The notes under the pieces were generated by a model, which saw only the letters and a list, made by a program, of their open reading frames with translations, was not told the DNA's origin and did no database searches. From positions 1 through 64,000 of the forward strand of contig JAYMTL010000089.1 in the NCBI GenBank assembly GCA_036897445.1: a DNA stretch of 64,000 nucleotides, given 5' to 3'. The position numbers and the translations under genes were made by a program. How positions within the stretch are numbered: the stretch's first letter is position 1; each line of letters begins with the position of its first letter. This stretch comes from Pelargonium tetragonum (taxonomy: Eukaryota > Streptophyta > Magnoliopsida > Geraniales > Geraniaceae). Shown piece after piece: positions 53,501 to 64,000 of this stretch.

Positions 53501-56500
53501 GCTCTTGTCAAAACGGAGTGCAGCTAGGTTAATAGAAAGATTTACTGCCAGTTAAGGGTGAATTTTATTCACTACGTACACGTTTTTCTAAATCTCCCTT
53601 AATTAAAGGATCCTTATATGCCCTATTAAACTTGTTAGATACGAAATTAACTTTAAATGTACAAACAAACTATGCTTCTATTTATATTTAAGTGATTATT
53701 CCTTTTTAATGTATATAACTTGATACTTCGTATTACTTGTAAGTCCTCTGCTTTTCGACCTCTAGAATGAAAAACTCCTTGTCAAGAAAAGGAAAGGAGT
53801 GCTGTATAGAGCATGCAGGAGGATTGTCCAAGGTATACCCTACTAAGTTAATATTTTGGAATCAGGTCTCTCTAGTCATACTTTATAAGAATAAGAAGGT
53901 TCTCTTTAGTTAGAGTCTAAATACAAGTCTAAAATTTTTTATAATATAATATTAATCAAGTTTTATTTAATTAGTTCAATAGCAAATTGCAGAATTTTGG
54001 TATCTTTTGCTAAGTGACTTCACTAAAGTAAGGCCTCTACCCATTATAAAGATTAAATAAAGAAGAAAGGGGATTCTCTCGCGAGAGGGTCGTAAAAAGA
54101 GAAATTCCAAATCCAAAGAAGAAATTTCAGCGCTTTACTCGAGATAATTACTAAAACTAAAATACCTCTGGAAAAGTCCTGTTGACTCTACTAGCTTCAA
54201 AATTACAATTCTAAAAAAGTCTTAAGGAAGTTGTCTAAGTGCGAAAAGAAACAATTCTTGACATTGGTAAAATTTATTAAACGTAATGCCTACTAAAGGC
54301 ACAAAAGGTTTTTTCTTTATGTAAAGTTTTTGAATAAAAGAAAAAGCGCTGTCCTTTACTCGTTAAACAGGAGTTTGGTTTTATCTGAACTGACAAGGAG
54401 AGCCCTTTCGCTTGGAGTAGACGAAACAGGTCTTTTTAAAGAAGTAAAAAGGGTTTACTATGAGTTTCTTAAACTATATACAGTAAGAGCTCCTTTTACC
54501 GGGGTTGGAAGCCTAATAAACTAAATCAAGTATTTCCTACTGCAATTAAGGACCCTTATAAAGGAAGTTTAATGGAGCATTCCGTAGGACAGCTTATAAA
54601 GATTGGGACCCTACGTTGCTTAAGTCATTACTTTTAGTCGAAAACAGAAACCCTTAATTACAGTCATATCTTCGCTGCTATACTAAAACGAAATTTAACC
54701 ACTCCTTGACAAAAAACTTCATGAGTATGTATACCCGGGATCCAGAGCTCGCTCAAACAAGGAGAACTTTTTCTTTACTTAATACTTAATAAAAAGAATT
54801 ACGATAACAAACAAATTAAGAAATCCGGGGTTCTCAATTTATAGTAATTATACCTACCTAAGGAATTTAGAAGCAATATCTGTAAGCTACGGATAAATTT
54901 CCCTAAAAAGTGCTAATCCTTAATAGGGCAATCCTTGAAAGGGGACCTTTTGAATTAAGTTAGAGCTTTGCTTTAGCGTTCTAGTCTTATTATGGTGGGA
55001 TTTTCTTATCTTGCTTTGGCACTACACTATAAGAAGGAGTATCAGCTTTCCCTTAAAAAAACAAAGTTTTGACTTTATTTCTGCAGTATAGCGGAGGTCC
55101 TATTTTCCTTATTAAAAGGTTTAAGAAGTCTTCTGAAGGGAAGTTTTCTATCATTGTAGTAAATGGAGGTTGCATAAATGTTTTAAGATCCAATCGATAA
55201 TGGGCTAAGTGGAGTTTTCGACGAGGTAAGCTGTATTTAAAGTATGTAAGTCCTAAAAAAAGATTAAAAATACCCGGAGCCCCTTAGTATAAATTCGAAC
55301 TGCGGAAAGCTTTACTGAGTAGATTGAATAGAATTTGATGGAGCTAGGCTTCACCACTTTACAAATTTATATAGTGCTGATTATCGGGACCCTGTTAATA
55401 CAGGAAAGACTTTTTTCTTTAACTCTACTTCAGGACAGGTAAATGTATACAGGTGTATGTCGAAATAGTTTATTTAATCAAAAGCTAAGGCTAGGGCGGT
55501 AAACACTTTATCATTACTGGCAGCTACTATTATATATTTAGGTTATAAAAATGCGAAAGTCTTATACATAAGTCTCGCTTTATACAAGTTCACTAAAATC
55601 ATAAATTTGGTGCCCGCTTTTGAAACTTGAGTCTCCTTATATTTAGTTGTTAGACAGGTTTTTTTTGTTGAAAAGTTTTAGGGGATCCGGGCTTACCTGG
55701 GACATATCTATAACCCATTATTTAATTTATATAAATTAAAGATAAAATTAAGAACACTTCTTAACTATAGGGAAAATACACTATGTGTTTCACTTCTTCA
55801 TAAAAGCCTCTGAAATACTCAAGCTATTAAGCATACTCTGAGTTTCCCAGTCTATTTTATATCGGCTTTATTACTTGTTTGTAAAAAACTTGAATACTGG
55901 AAAACCTGATGTTACTTTAATTGTGAGGGACTCCTTTTCAATTTCTATTTCCTCACTCCAGTTTTTGGAGTTAGGCTTCTTATTTATTCAATTTGCGGAG
56001 CTTTTATAATATAATAGATTGAGTTCTATTAGACATCAAGTGTATAATTGCAAAGCCCTTTCTAGTAAGAGTCCTCTTTATATAAAATATAAAGATGAAC
56101 TAGATCTGGACTATGTCCTAAAGATAGAAACGGATTCTCGGTAATATACCTAGATACACTATCACTACAGCGAATATAAGTTTTGAATTAAAATAATAAA
56201 ATGCAGAAAAGTCTAACTTGTTGAAACTCTTACTTTAATTAGTAGTTGATATATCCTTTTAGTTAGATACCTATCGTAGAACCAAATTTGTTATTGAAGT
56301 CCTACCTAAACTTTGTTATAGGCTTCCTTGTGATTAAATGAACAGTAGTGTATTTGGTAAAAAGCCTTTTAGAGAAAAGTCTTCCTACTGCATTGGGTGC
56401 TTTAAAAAGATAAAAGGGTTTTGTATTATATCCTTGACGGGACTCTCGTATTTTTTACTCCTTTGTTTATAAAGCCCCATCTTTTTCACAGCATTCTACT

Positions 56501-58200
56501 TTTGTTATACCGGTTACTACTAAACTAGCAGCTAAGCTAATCCTTCTTTTCTTCTTTCTTGTTAACGGAGGCATGATATGTAAAATAGAGCTGCAGAACA
56601 GGGTCTTATACCGAAAAAAAATCCTAGCTTTAAAAACTCTTTCCATGGGTATCCCCTTGGTTTTCCTAAAATAAAAGACGGCTATGCCTCCTTTTTGTAT
56701 TAAAAACCTTTTGTTATTGAAAAGATTACCAAATAACACTCCTTATTTTAGTGAATTAAACTAAGATAGGGTTTAGTAGGAGGCTCTTGAGATAAAGAAT
56801 ACTTAAAAAACAGGAAACCCGCGAGACAATGCCCTACGAGCACCCCCGTTTTTTCTTAAGTATACTAAAGTGAAAGGTTTTTATATCTTTAGACTATGTG
56901 CTGCAGGAGATTTAGAGTAACCCCAAAGTAAGCAATTCTCTATTCACACTCGTTCAGGGCCCCCTCTTTAAATTCTGTAAAACGAGTACCTTATGCACCT
57001 GTTTGACTTCCAATTAAGTCCCTTATCGGCTGTTGACTAAGTCAAAAATGAATGAGCCGTACTTTTAAACAGGTCTAGATATCATAGATTCATAATGTGC
57101 TACACGTTAGTAATATGTTTAATTAGGCCAAAAAGGGAACTTTCTTTTATAATTGCTCAATAGCTAGGGAGTTTTTATCGTATAATCTGGGCTATTCCTG
57201 GGTCCAGTAGGTAGTACAGGTTACTTTTTTTTCAAGGCTGCTTTTTTAAGTAATTCTACATATTTTACCCCGTTTTACAAGACATTTATATATAGCCAAG
57301 ACTAAAACAAAGCAATCCTGTCAACACATTTTACTCTGCTTTCAAGGTTAAGCGGGCACTTTTCGTAAAGAGATCTATTCAGAGTTCTGAAACCTATTGC
57401 GTAGGATTCAATTGTGATAAAGCAAACCCTATTTTATCCTAAGTATTGAGCAGCTAAATAGCAACTTGGAATTATCTAAGTCTAGTAGTCCTGTATAAGA
57501 GGTTCTACTTTTGTACGTGTAATTTTTTTCCTTGAGCTTACCCTATACTTGCTCTATCCTCCTTAATTTTAGTATTCATAAATTAAAATTTTCTATCGGG
57601 CCTAATAATTGATCTTGGTAAAATAAAAAGAAAAGCCCTGTAGCTTGAATTTCCTTCGAAGTTTACTCTTGTACCTTTAAGTCCGTTTTCACATGTTTTA
57701 GAATACCCCGTGAGGGCCGCCAAAATAGATTATGGACCGCTACCTTATTTATAAGAATTCCCTGTTATCCTAAGCTAAAGTTTTCAAAAGCACCTTTAAT
57801 GATTTGAATTACCTGTATTACTCTAACTTCGGGAATTAAGAGCCAAGGAAACTTTAACTCACACACTTATTTTCTTTTCGTTATGGCGCTTCTCTTAGAC
57901 TAGCATTAAAACTAAGAAACCCGGCTTCCAGGATTATTCTCTTCTTCAGAGTCTTGTAAGTCAGTACTATAAGAATTTGTACTACTCGGAACTTTTTCCT
58001 TACTCAACTCTCATACCTAACATATAGCTATTTTCTAATTTAGATTTAGATCTGCAGCCGAATCCCCTTTCTTATATTAAATAACAATTCGAAGACTTCA
58101 GACTCAATAGCACAGGATCCCGAAAGCAAGCTTACCTTACTTCTATACTTTAGCCCTTGGATGCTCTAAAACAATTATATATAAAGGAAAAACCTTTTCC
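50561..58200. other. AT-rich gene-free background
   Basis: Same background texture, with no supported gene. The 97-codon open frame at 52620-52913 (plus) and the 90-codon frame at 56467-56739 (minus) are within chance length and show no motif. GGATCC occurs near 51241, 51664, 51906, 53607, 54739, 55683 and 58115, and GGGCCC near 52242 and 56957. A tRNA-like minus-strand fragment around 53008-53072 has a T-loop-like and a D-arm-like part, but they are several bases too close together. Confidence 0.55.
53064..53087. repeat. Exact 2 x 12-base tandem duplication
   Basis: TTAAACAACAAT occurs twice head to tail without mismatch. Confidence 0.85.
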
Positions 58201-58201
58201 G

Positions 58202-58273
58202 CCGCGGGAGGGAGGTAATGCATTATTTAGAGTATTGTAGATATACCTACTTACGTTATAACCAACATCAAGA
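58202..58273 (-). mobile_element. Repeat-family terminus, possible Copia-like LTR end (fossil)
   Basis: CCGCGG at 58202, TAATGCATTAT at 58216 and a CCTACTTACG block follow in the same order as at 62053-62100. The right part also matches 13944-13973 (28 of 30 bases). On the minus strand the segment begins TGTTGG at 58267, and on the plus strand it ends CCAACA. TGTTGG...CCAACA are the usual inverted ends of Ty1/copia LTRs, so this could be either end of one. The far boundary, target-site duplication, primer-binding site and polypurine tract could not be seen. The orientation is only a guess. The element is a fragment and old. Confidence 0.4.
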
Positions 58274-59650
58274 GAGTTTTAACCTCTCCGGAGAAATTTG
58301 CCAAAGAATCCCTAACAAACCAAAACTCTTACCTATATCATTCTTTTGTACTAAAATCCCTCAGAACTTTAATTAAACTAAAAAAGGAAATCCTTGCTTA
58401 GATAGAGGAAAAACCCCTTGTTATCCCCTTAAGCTACAACTGCCTTATAGCCTTATTTGTCTTATCGGTACCCGGATTCCTTGGACAAATTGTATACATA
58501 ATATTCTTCTTACGCTCTATTGATTCTAGCTATTGCAAGACTCTAAGTAGTTAGAGTTCTTGGTAGTTACTTATTCCTATTGTATATGCTTTGTATTAAT
58601 AGGTAATAGATAGGTATATATTGTATAAGAGAGTTTGTATTATACTTGTTTAAGCTTCTTGGCTTAATTGCGTGGTATTACTACTACTAACTTACGGAAG
58701 AGGCAAGAGAATTTTAAACTCTGTATGATGTGAAAAGGTATTCCTACTATCTTTTGTATATAGATTCACAGTAAGGATAATACCTCTTGTTCTCTTTGTA
58801 GTTATTACTATAATAGAGGATAAAAAACCTTATATAGTATAAGTAAATGTTCTACCCGACTGTAGGCACCCGAAGGAACTATATGGGGAAATACCATAAA
58901 GTATAAGGAGTACACATACATTATAGCCACACCGGTTACTTATTCACCAGTTCGCTACTCTTAGTCATACTCTGCTTCTTAACCCCTAAAAAATGATCTT
59001 AAAACCCGTAAAACTCCCTTAGTTTTATTTCCTATTTTAGATCTTTTTAAGGCTTACACTTAAGATTTCCCCCACCACTTTTGATATTTCCTCGTGGCCA
59101 TATATACTCTGTAACTGAATCTTACACATAAAAACTTTAATTACAACTTCTCTACTGAGTTAACTTTACTTCACTGCAAATTCCTTTAGTCTTAGTTTTT
59201 GTAATTTAGACAGATTAAAATTGGGTATACAGATTAAAATTGGGTATATAGTTGTTTAAGGGGCATTCCTCTTCTTGGCGTACTTGTTACTGCTAAAAAG
59301 AGGAAAGAAACCTTACCTTAGAGGATATAAGTAAGAAGAAAGTATGGGGGTAAGAGTAGTTCTTAAATAGATAAGTATGTAAGTGGGGAGGGAAGGCTTA
59401 GCCTGACCATCTTAGGAATATAAGGAATACAATAAACCTTAGGAAATCCTATTAATTAACAGATAGCTATCTTACTAGTTAGTCTTAGTAGCTTGTTTTA
59501 AGTATTTGTGACTTAAGAATAAGTACTAAACAATATAGAACAAATCAGGGGAATACGCTTCAATAGATAGCTTGCTAGTTCGTAACGTAACTTAGGAGTA
59601 TATGGATTTTTTAGAGAAGTGCTCTAGGATTAGTTGTCTTTTCTTACAAA
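58274..59650 (-). mobile_element. Decayed coding trace next to the repeat terminus, probable retroelement fossil
   Basis: The texture is TA-rich with strand skew: C-rich at about 58920-59210, then G-rich at about 59290-59400. Between about 58540 and 58860 one minus-strand frame has protein-like composition. It is broken by about six stops, almost all TAA, as RIP would leave. Its position beside the candidate LTR terminus at 58267 fits an internal region of the same element, but no conserved motif (protease, integrase or reverse transcriptase) could be recognised. It is broken and old. The stretch also holds the 19-base tandem duplication at 59211. Confidence 0.3.
59211..59248. repeat. Exact 2 x 19-base tandem duplication
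   Basis: CAGATTAAAATTGGGTATA occurs twice head to tail with no mismatch, followed by TAG. It is the longest exact tandem duplication I found and must postdate most of the decay around it. Confidence 0.95.
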
Positions 59651-62050
59651 CTTTGTTAAGACGAACTGCTGGTTTTGCTCTCATATGGGTCCTTAATTGA
59701 GACGGAATTCTAATGGCAATTTGTTTGAGAAAACCTTGTCCTTTTTGTATTATATTAGCGGAAGTTCTAAGGTTTTAAGAAATTTATACAAGGTTTATGG
59801 ATTTCGAGTGTGAAGTGAAAAATTTCTAAGGGAGATTTTCCTTTTTAAAGTTATTAAAGAGGGCAGGGTTTAGTTTCTTCTTTAATTTCTTTAATAAGGA
59901 TTGTTGCGCCGAGTTTTTGAAATATTATATAGTAACCTTTATACAAGGATCTTTCGAGACTTTTCCCAAGTATACAGTCCCGCTCGATTAATTAAAAACC
60001 CGATGCTACATCCAGTAGATACGGGAATAACTTCCATAGGTAGCAGCTTGCTCGCATTAGACAAGGGTCCCTATTAGAAATAGAAAGTCTATGGGTTTTG
60101 CACCGGCTTCCGAAGCGTTGAAGATTAGTAAAAATGAAAGTTTTCTTTGAAGCACGAGTTTTAGTTTTTTTGAACTTATAAATCCTCGGGGACCCCCTTT
60201 TTATAAATATAAGTGCACTTTGACCGATTAGAATTAAATAGAACAAAGTTTTCTGGGTATAACTACTCAGCTTTGGTATTACCTTTTCTGCAAATTACTA
60301 AACTTTTCGATATCCTTGGATTAAACCATGTACTTAAATTTAAATAAGTCTTTTCTTAAAAAAGGGACCCCTAATCATAAGAACTTGAGCATATAAAAAT
60401 GACCAAAGATTCTCTAAACGTAAATTGCTTTTACCTGGCTAGACATACAGAAACCCTTACATATTCTAATAAAAGGCTATAGCCCGGACCTAAAAACTAC
60501 TTAAAGAGTACAAAGAATCACGATCCTATTTATATAAAGTACTCAAAAACCCAGAAGCTGTCCCGACCCTTATCAACCTTTCCATTATCCTATATCCTAC
60601 CCCAAAATGCTAAATTTCTCATAAAAGGGTAAAAAACTCTGCTAAGAGAAGAGTCTAGGCCGGGAAAGTCAATTCCGAGTTTACTAAGCAAATCAGAATT
60701 GGTTAAGCAGCGCCAAGAATTCCTGCACGACTATCTAAGAAAATTCTCGCTTTATCGGCACCCGTTGTACTTGATTCAGTGTTTCCCTTGAAACTCTAGA
60801 GGGTTGAAAAATAGAGAGAATAAAATAGCAAATTCCTTTAAGGGAACTTCCTGTTCCAGCCCCTTATACTCATAATTAAGAGCTAAAACTGAAAAAGAGT
60901 CCTTCGAATAGAGGGCAAAAATAGAATTTGATAGGAATCGTTTCCTAAAATCTCTAGGCAAAAAAACCTCTATAAAATTTGCTAAATCTAGACACTCTTA
61001 CCCCTCCAGTTACCCTTATAGTCACCGTGGATGAAATCCTAATTTAAATTACCATTGACCTTTACTAGGGAAGGGTCCTAGAAAGTTGTATTCCTTTTTC
61101 TATTGCAAAGTCTTAGTCTATAATTGCGATGCTCGGCAAACTCACAAATCTGATATAAAAGATAAGTTTATACTAATCAAAGATACAAAAGGCCCCTGTA
61201 TCGAAATAGGTAGAAGAAGAAATTCCTGCTGAGGGTAACTGCTACATAGACATACTAATGTTTTAAGTAATGAGAGGTAAATTCATATAGGGGTCTTTGC
61301 TTTATATAAGTACAGTAGTGGCTTCTTGGATTAAGCTAAGCAGCTGTCTTTTACAGCCAAGAAATTCCAAAGATTATTCCGTACTAAAGGAACATCGGTG
61401 TATTTGCATATTGAGTTTCTTGTAAGCACTTCGAAACTCTGAATTTTATTTGAAGAACTGACTTACCGGAAGTTTACTATCCTCTAGATTTGAGGTTGGC
61501 TCTTGTTCTTAACTATTTAAAGAGTTCTTTCGCGTCTCTTCTTAATTTGTTTACTCCCTTTTTACAAGCCCTTTCTAAAAAAAAAATGAAGCTGCCCAGC
61601 GATTTTAGGTCAACAACCTCTTTGCAGACATAAGAAGCAAAAATGAGCATTTTAGTGTGGTAAGGTACTAGCAAGCTTTCCGTAAGAAAAACAATAAAAG
61701 GGTTTTTAAGAAAGCACTGCCGTCTAGTAAACGCGGGAAGGGCCTTTTACTTATATAAGTAGAGATCGGTTAGAGGAGTTTTTGATATTGAAATAGAGTT
61801 TTTTACCAATTCTATTTTTGACTTTTGCAATTTAATGTAATAAAGTACACGAGACTCTTGTTCTTACGGAGCTAATCGAGTTAGTGTATTCTTTTATAGC
61901 TATAGTTAGAATAGTTCTTGTGTAATAGAGTAGGACCTGGCTTTATAATTAGAAATTGCATAAGTTCTTTTAATAAGGATAACTCCTTCTGCTCTTTATT
62001 CTCATCGAAAGTGCTTTATCTACTTTATCTCGTAGGAAAGGTATGTACCC
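59651..62050. other. AT-rich gene-free background between two fossil islands
   Basis: This returns to the general background texture. Open frames at 59992-60246 and 60776-60961 (minus strand) are of chance length and carry no motif. The block is flanked by two related repeat termini (58202-58273 and 62053-62100). It could be the remains of an element interior, later insertions into it, or unrelated DNA. Nothing else is visible. Confidence 0.5.
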
Positions 62051-62052
62051 AA

Positions 62053-62100
62053 CCGCGGTAATGCATTATAGTATATAGTATACTAAGAATCCTACTTATG
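62053..62100. mobile_element. Second copy of the CCGCGG/TAATGCATTAT repeat terminus (fossil)
   Basis: CCGCGG at 62053 runs directly into TAATGCATTAT, where the copy at 58202 has eight extra bases between them. A TA-rich spacer and CCTACTTATG follow, matching CCTACTTACG at 58246 apart from one C/T difference of the RIP type. The two copies lie in the same orientation about 3.85 kb apart, a distance compatible with paired LTRs or with independent solo fragments. Outer ends and target-site duplications were not found. Confidence 0.4.
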
Positions 62101-63060
62101 AGACCGCTTATTCCCTTACTTTTATCCTATTACACCTTAAGCAAAAGGCTTTTAGCTTCAAAGAACAAAGGTATAGACCCGAAAGGAAAAAACAACCTAA
62201 AAAAGGAAGGAGCTCTGTTAAGGCCGAATAAGTAGTTTCAGGGAATCTCTCTAACAAGAAGACTCTTAAGACTTGTATAGCAGCCCCTAAGAGTAAGAAG
62301 TCTAGCTGCAGGTAACCGTAATAACAAGAGTAAGACAGGTATCGAAGATAAGACTATTCTATTACATTCTATACTTTTAAGACCGTATCCTCATTAGCGA
62401 TAAGCTCAAAGTGCATTGAGGGATAGGCCTTAACAACAAGGACTGATTCTCTACCCATTTAAGGTTTCTACCCTATATAAGAATAAATCATAACACAAGA
62501 GTAACATAGCTAATTAGTACTATCCTGTACTATCTATAACAATCTAATATTATCTTAACAATAAGACAATTAAAACACTACAAGGCATTATAATATTCCA
62601 TCTCTCTTCGATAGTCTATATCTCTACAGCCCCAGCTCCAAAGCAACAAGGTATAGCTTCTGCTTCTCCCGCTTTCCATAAAGCTCCTATCTCTATTACT
62701 TTCTATACTTATCCTTTATTAACTTATATACATAACCTATCTAAGAATACATTATAGTAACTAAGAACTAAAAGAACAAAGTATATATAGTACCTATTAC
62801 TACTATATATATCTCCTATAGAATATAAACTAATATCATACTATAAAATAGACTCTAAAACTATAACTGTATAACTACTAACTATAGAGGACAATAGGTA
62901 TCAAGACAAGCCCGTAGTAGAGGTGTAGCTACTAAGATTAAAATACAAAAACAGAGTAGTATTACAAAGACTTAAGAAAGGTCTGGCTCTAAAGAGTCTT
63001 TAGGAAATAGAAAGATAAGAAGGAGGGTGTTAAAGCCGGATTCAACTATATTTCCTTGTA
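62101..63060 (+). mobile_element. Decayed coding trace, probable retroelement fossil
   Basis: This island has few G-run/C-run words and many CTA, ATA, TAA and TAG triplets on the plus strand. Protein-like plus-strand frames can be followed through about 62280-63020, interrupted by well over a dozen stops, nearly all TAA or TAG. That is the expected result of RIP on a coding strand rich in CAA and CAG. It begins just after the repeat terminus at 62053-62100, so it could be the first gene of an LTR element, but no family-specific motif was recognised. A DNA transposon is also possible. It is broken and old. Confidence 0.35.
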
Positions 63061-64000
63061 CTCTATCTCTATATAGAAGAATAGAATATCTTCAAAGAAC
63101 TCTAAAAACTCTGTAGAGATCCGGATATAAGCTCCTTAATTTTAAATGAATAGCTTAGTAAAGGGGGATTTATAAAACCAGCTCTGCGAAGACTTTGGTA
63201 GGAACCTCGTTGTAATTGAGAAACGAAGTCCTAAATATAGAAAGAGCTACCCTATTACGGGTGTCCATAGAAATTTCTAAGCAGTAAGTTTTATAGTACT
63301 CCAAAATAAAAATGAACTCTTATCGGGCATGTTATTAGCACAAGCTGAATCTGAAGGAAATAATTTCAATAAAAAGGCAGAGCAGAATAGCGAAAAAAAC
63401 TTTTTGTATAATATTCCTTTACTTATTTGAGCCTCTTTTTTTATCTCGCTTTTAAGATGGCGTATTACTCTTACCCATGTGACAGCAAAATCAACTAGAA
63501 CCCACCCAGGGATTATCCCGAAAAGTTTACCTTAGCAAGTCGCATAACACGAAGATATTTGAAAACTTTATAAATATTGAGTTTCCCTTCTTACTTAGTA
63601 TAAGAGGATTCTTTACTTTACCTGTAGTCGAAGTTTAGTTTCTATGCTATCTCTCGTAAAAGCCCCCACTCAATATAAAGACTCTACAGCAGGATAAAAC
63701 CCCTCCCTTCCAAAACTCCAGCTCTTGCGAGTGCAGTACGACAAAGGCTCAAACCCCATAGTATTTATATAATACAGTAACTCCTCACTAAATAAACTTC
63801 CCTTTTCTTTAGAATTAGGCTGCCTTGGCTTTATTCGATAGATAGTAGGAAACCGTCTCTTAGCTGCAGATCTAAAGAAAGCATAGGAGATTTAAAAGGG
63901 GCTCGTACTAAAGGCTAATTAAGGTCTTATTTCCGGGGAGGGGTCTTTATAAGGTATAGGGTTAAGAAACAAGTTTTTTAAGTTGTTGAGTATTTAAGGG
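63061..64000. other. AT-rich gene-free background
   Basis: This returns to the G/C-word texture of the rest of the window, with no open frame of note and no repeat or RNA signal that I could see. Confidence 0.5.

Noticed and set aside
1-64000. Giant organellar (mitochondrial or plastid) intergenic DNA as the source
   Set aside because: tRNA-like stretches and low G+C fit, but no rRNA, organellar protein gene or intron open frame appears in 64 kb, and the TpA excess over ApT is unlike most organellar DNA. It remains a minor alternative.

Overview
The window looks like one long gene-free, AT-rich heterochromatic block, most likely from a filamentous ascomycete (Pezizomycotina). By eye the G+C content is about one third. 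Stop codons crowd all six frames, and the longest open frame is 124 codons, about what chance gives at this composition over 64 kb. I found no protein gene I can defend, no rRNA, no CRISPR array and no intact mobile element. In eleven 60-base lines counted by hand, TpA/ApT was 74/56 (1.32) and (CpA+TpG)/(ApC+GpT) was 44/53 (0.83). Most genomes avoid TpA, so this bias is best explained by old repeat-induced point mutation (RIP, C to T in CpA on either strand). The organism call is an inference from that bias alone.

Layout: about 1-27400, 28050-36900, 37620-58200 and 59650-62050 share one texture. It is AT-rich sequence punctuated by short G-run/C-run words such as GGATCC and GGGCCC, with no dominant repeat unit. 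Three islands differ and carry faint coding traces full of TAA/TAG: about 37090-37600 (+), 58540-58860 (-) and 62100-63020 (+). They are read as decayed transposon fossils. Short shared motifs at 13944-13973, 58202-58273 and 62053-62100 define a small repeat family, possibly ends of Copia-like LTRs.

The most surprising signal is a set of tRNA-like sequences. The best (50489-50560) has canonical length and spacing, 6 of 7 acceptor pairs and 5 of 5 T-stem pairs, but unusual bases at positions 8 and 33. Weaker candidates lie near 5320, 16686, 30877, 42640 and 42986. Other structure includes strand-skewed patches, several exact short tandem duplications, a 22-base perfect palindrome and a 10-bp hairpin.

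There are no genes to connect into a pathway. The likely history is transposon insertion, RIP, then long decay. I did not find a convincing undescribed system.
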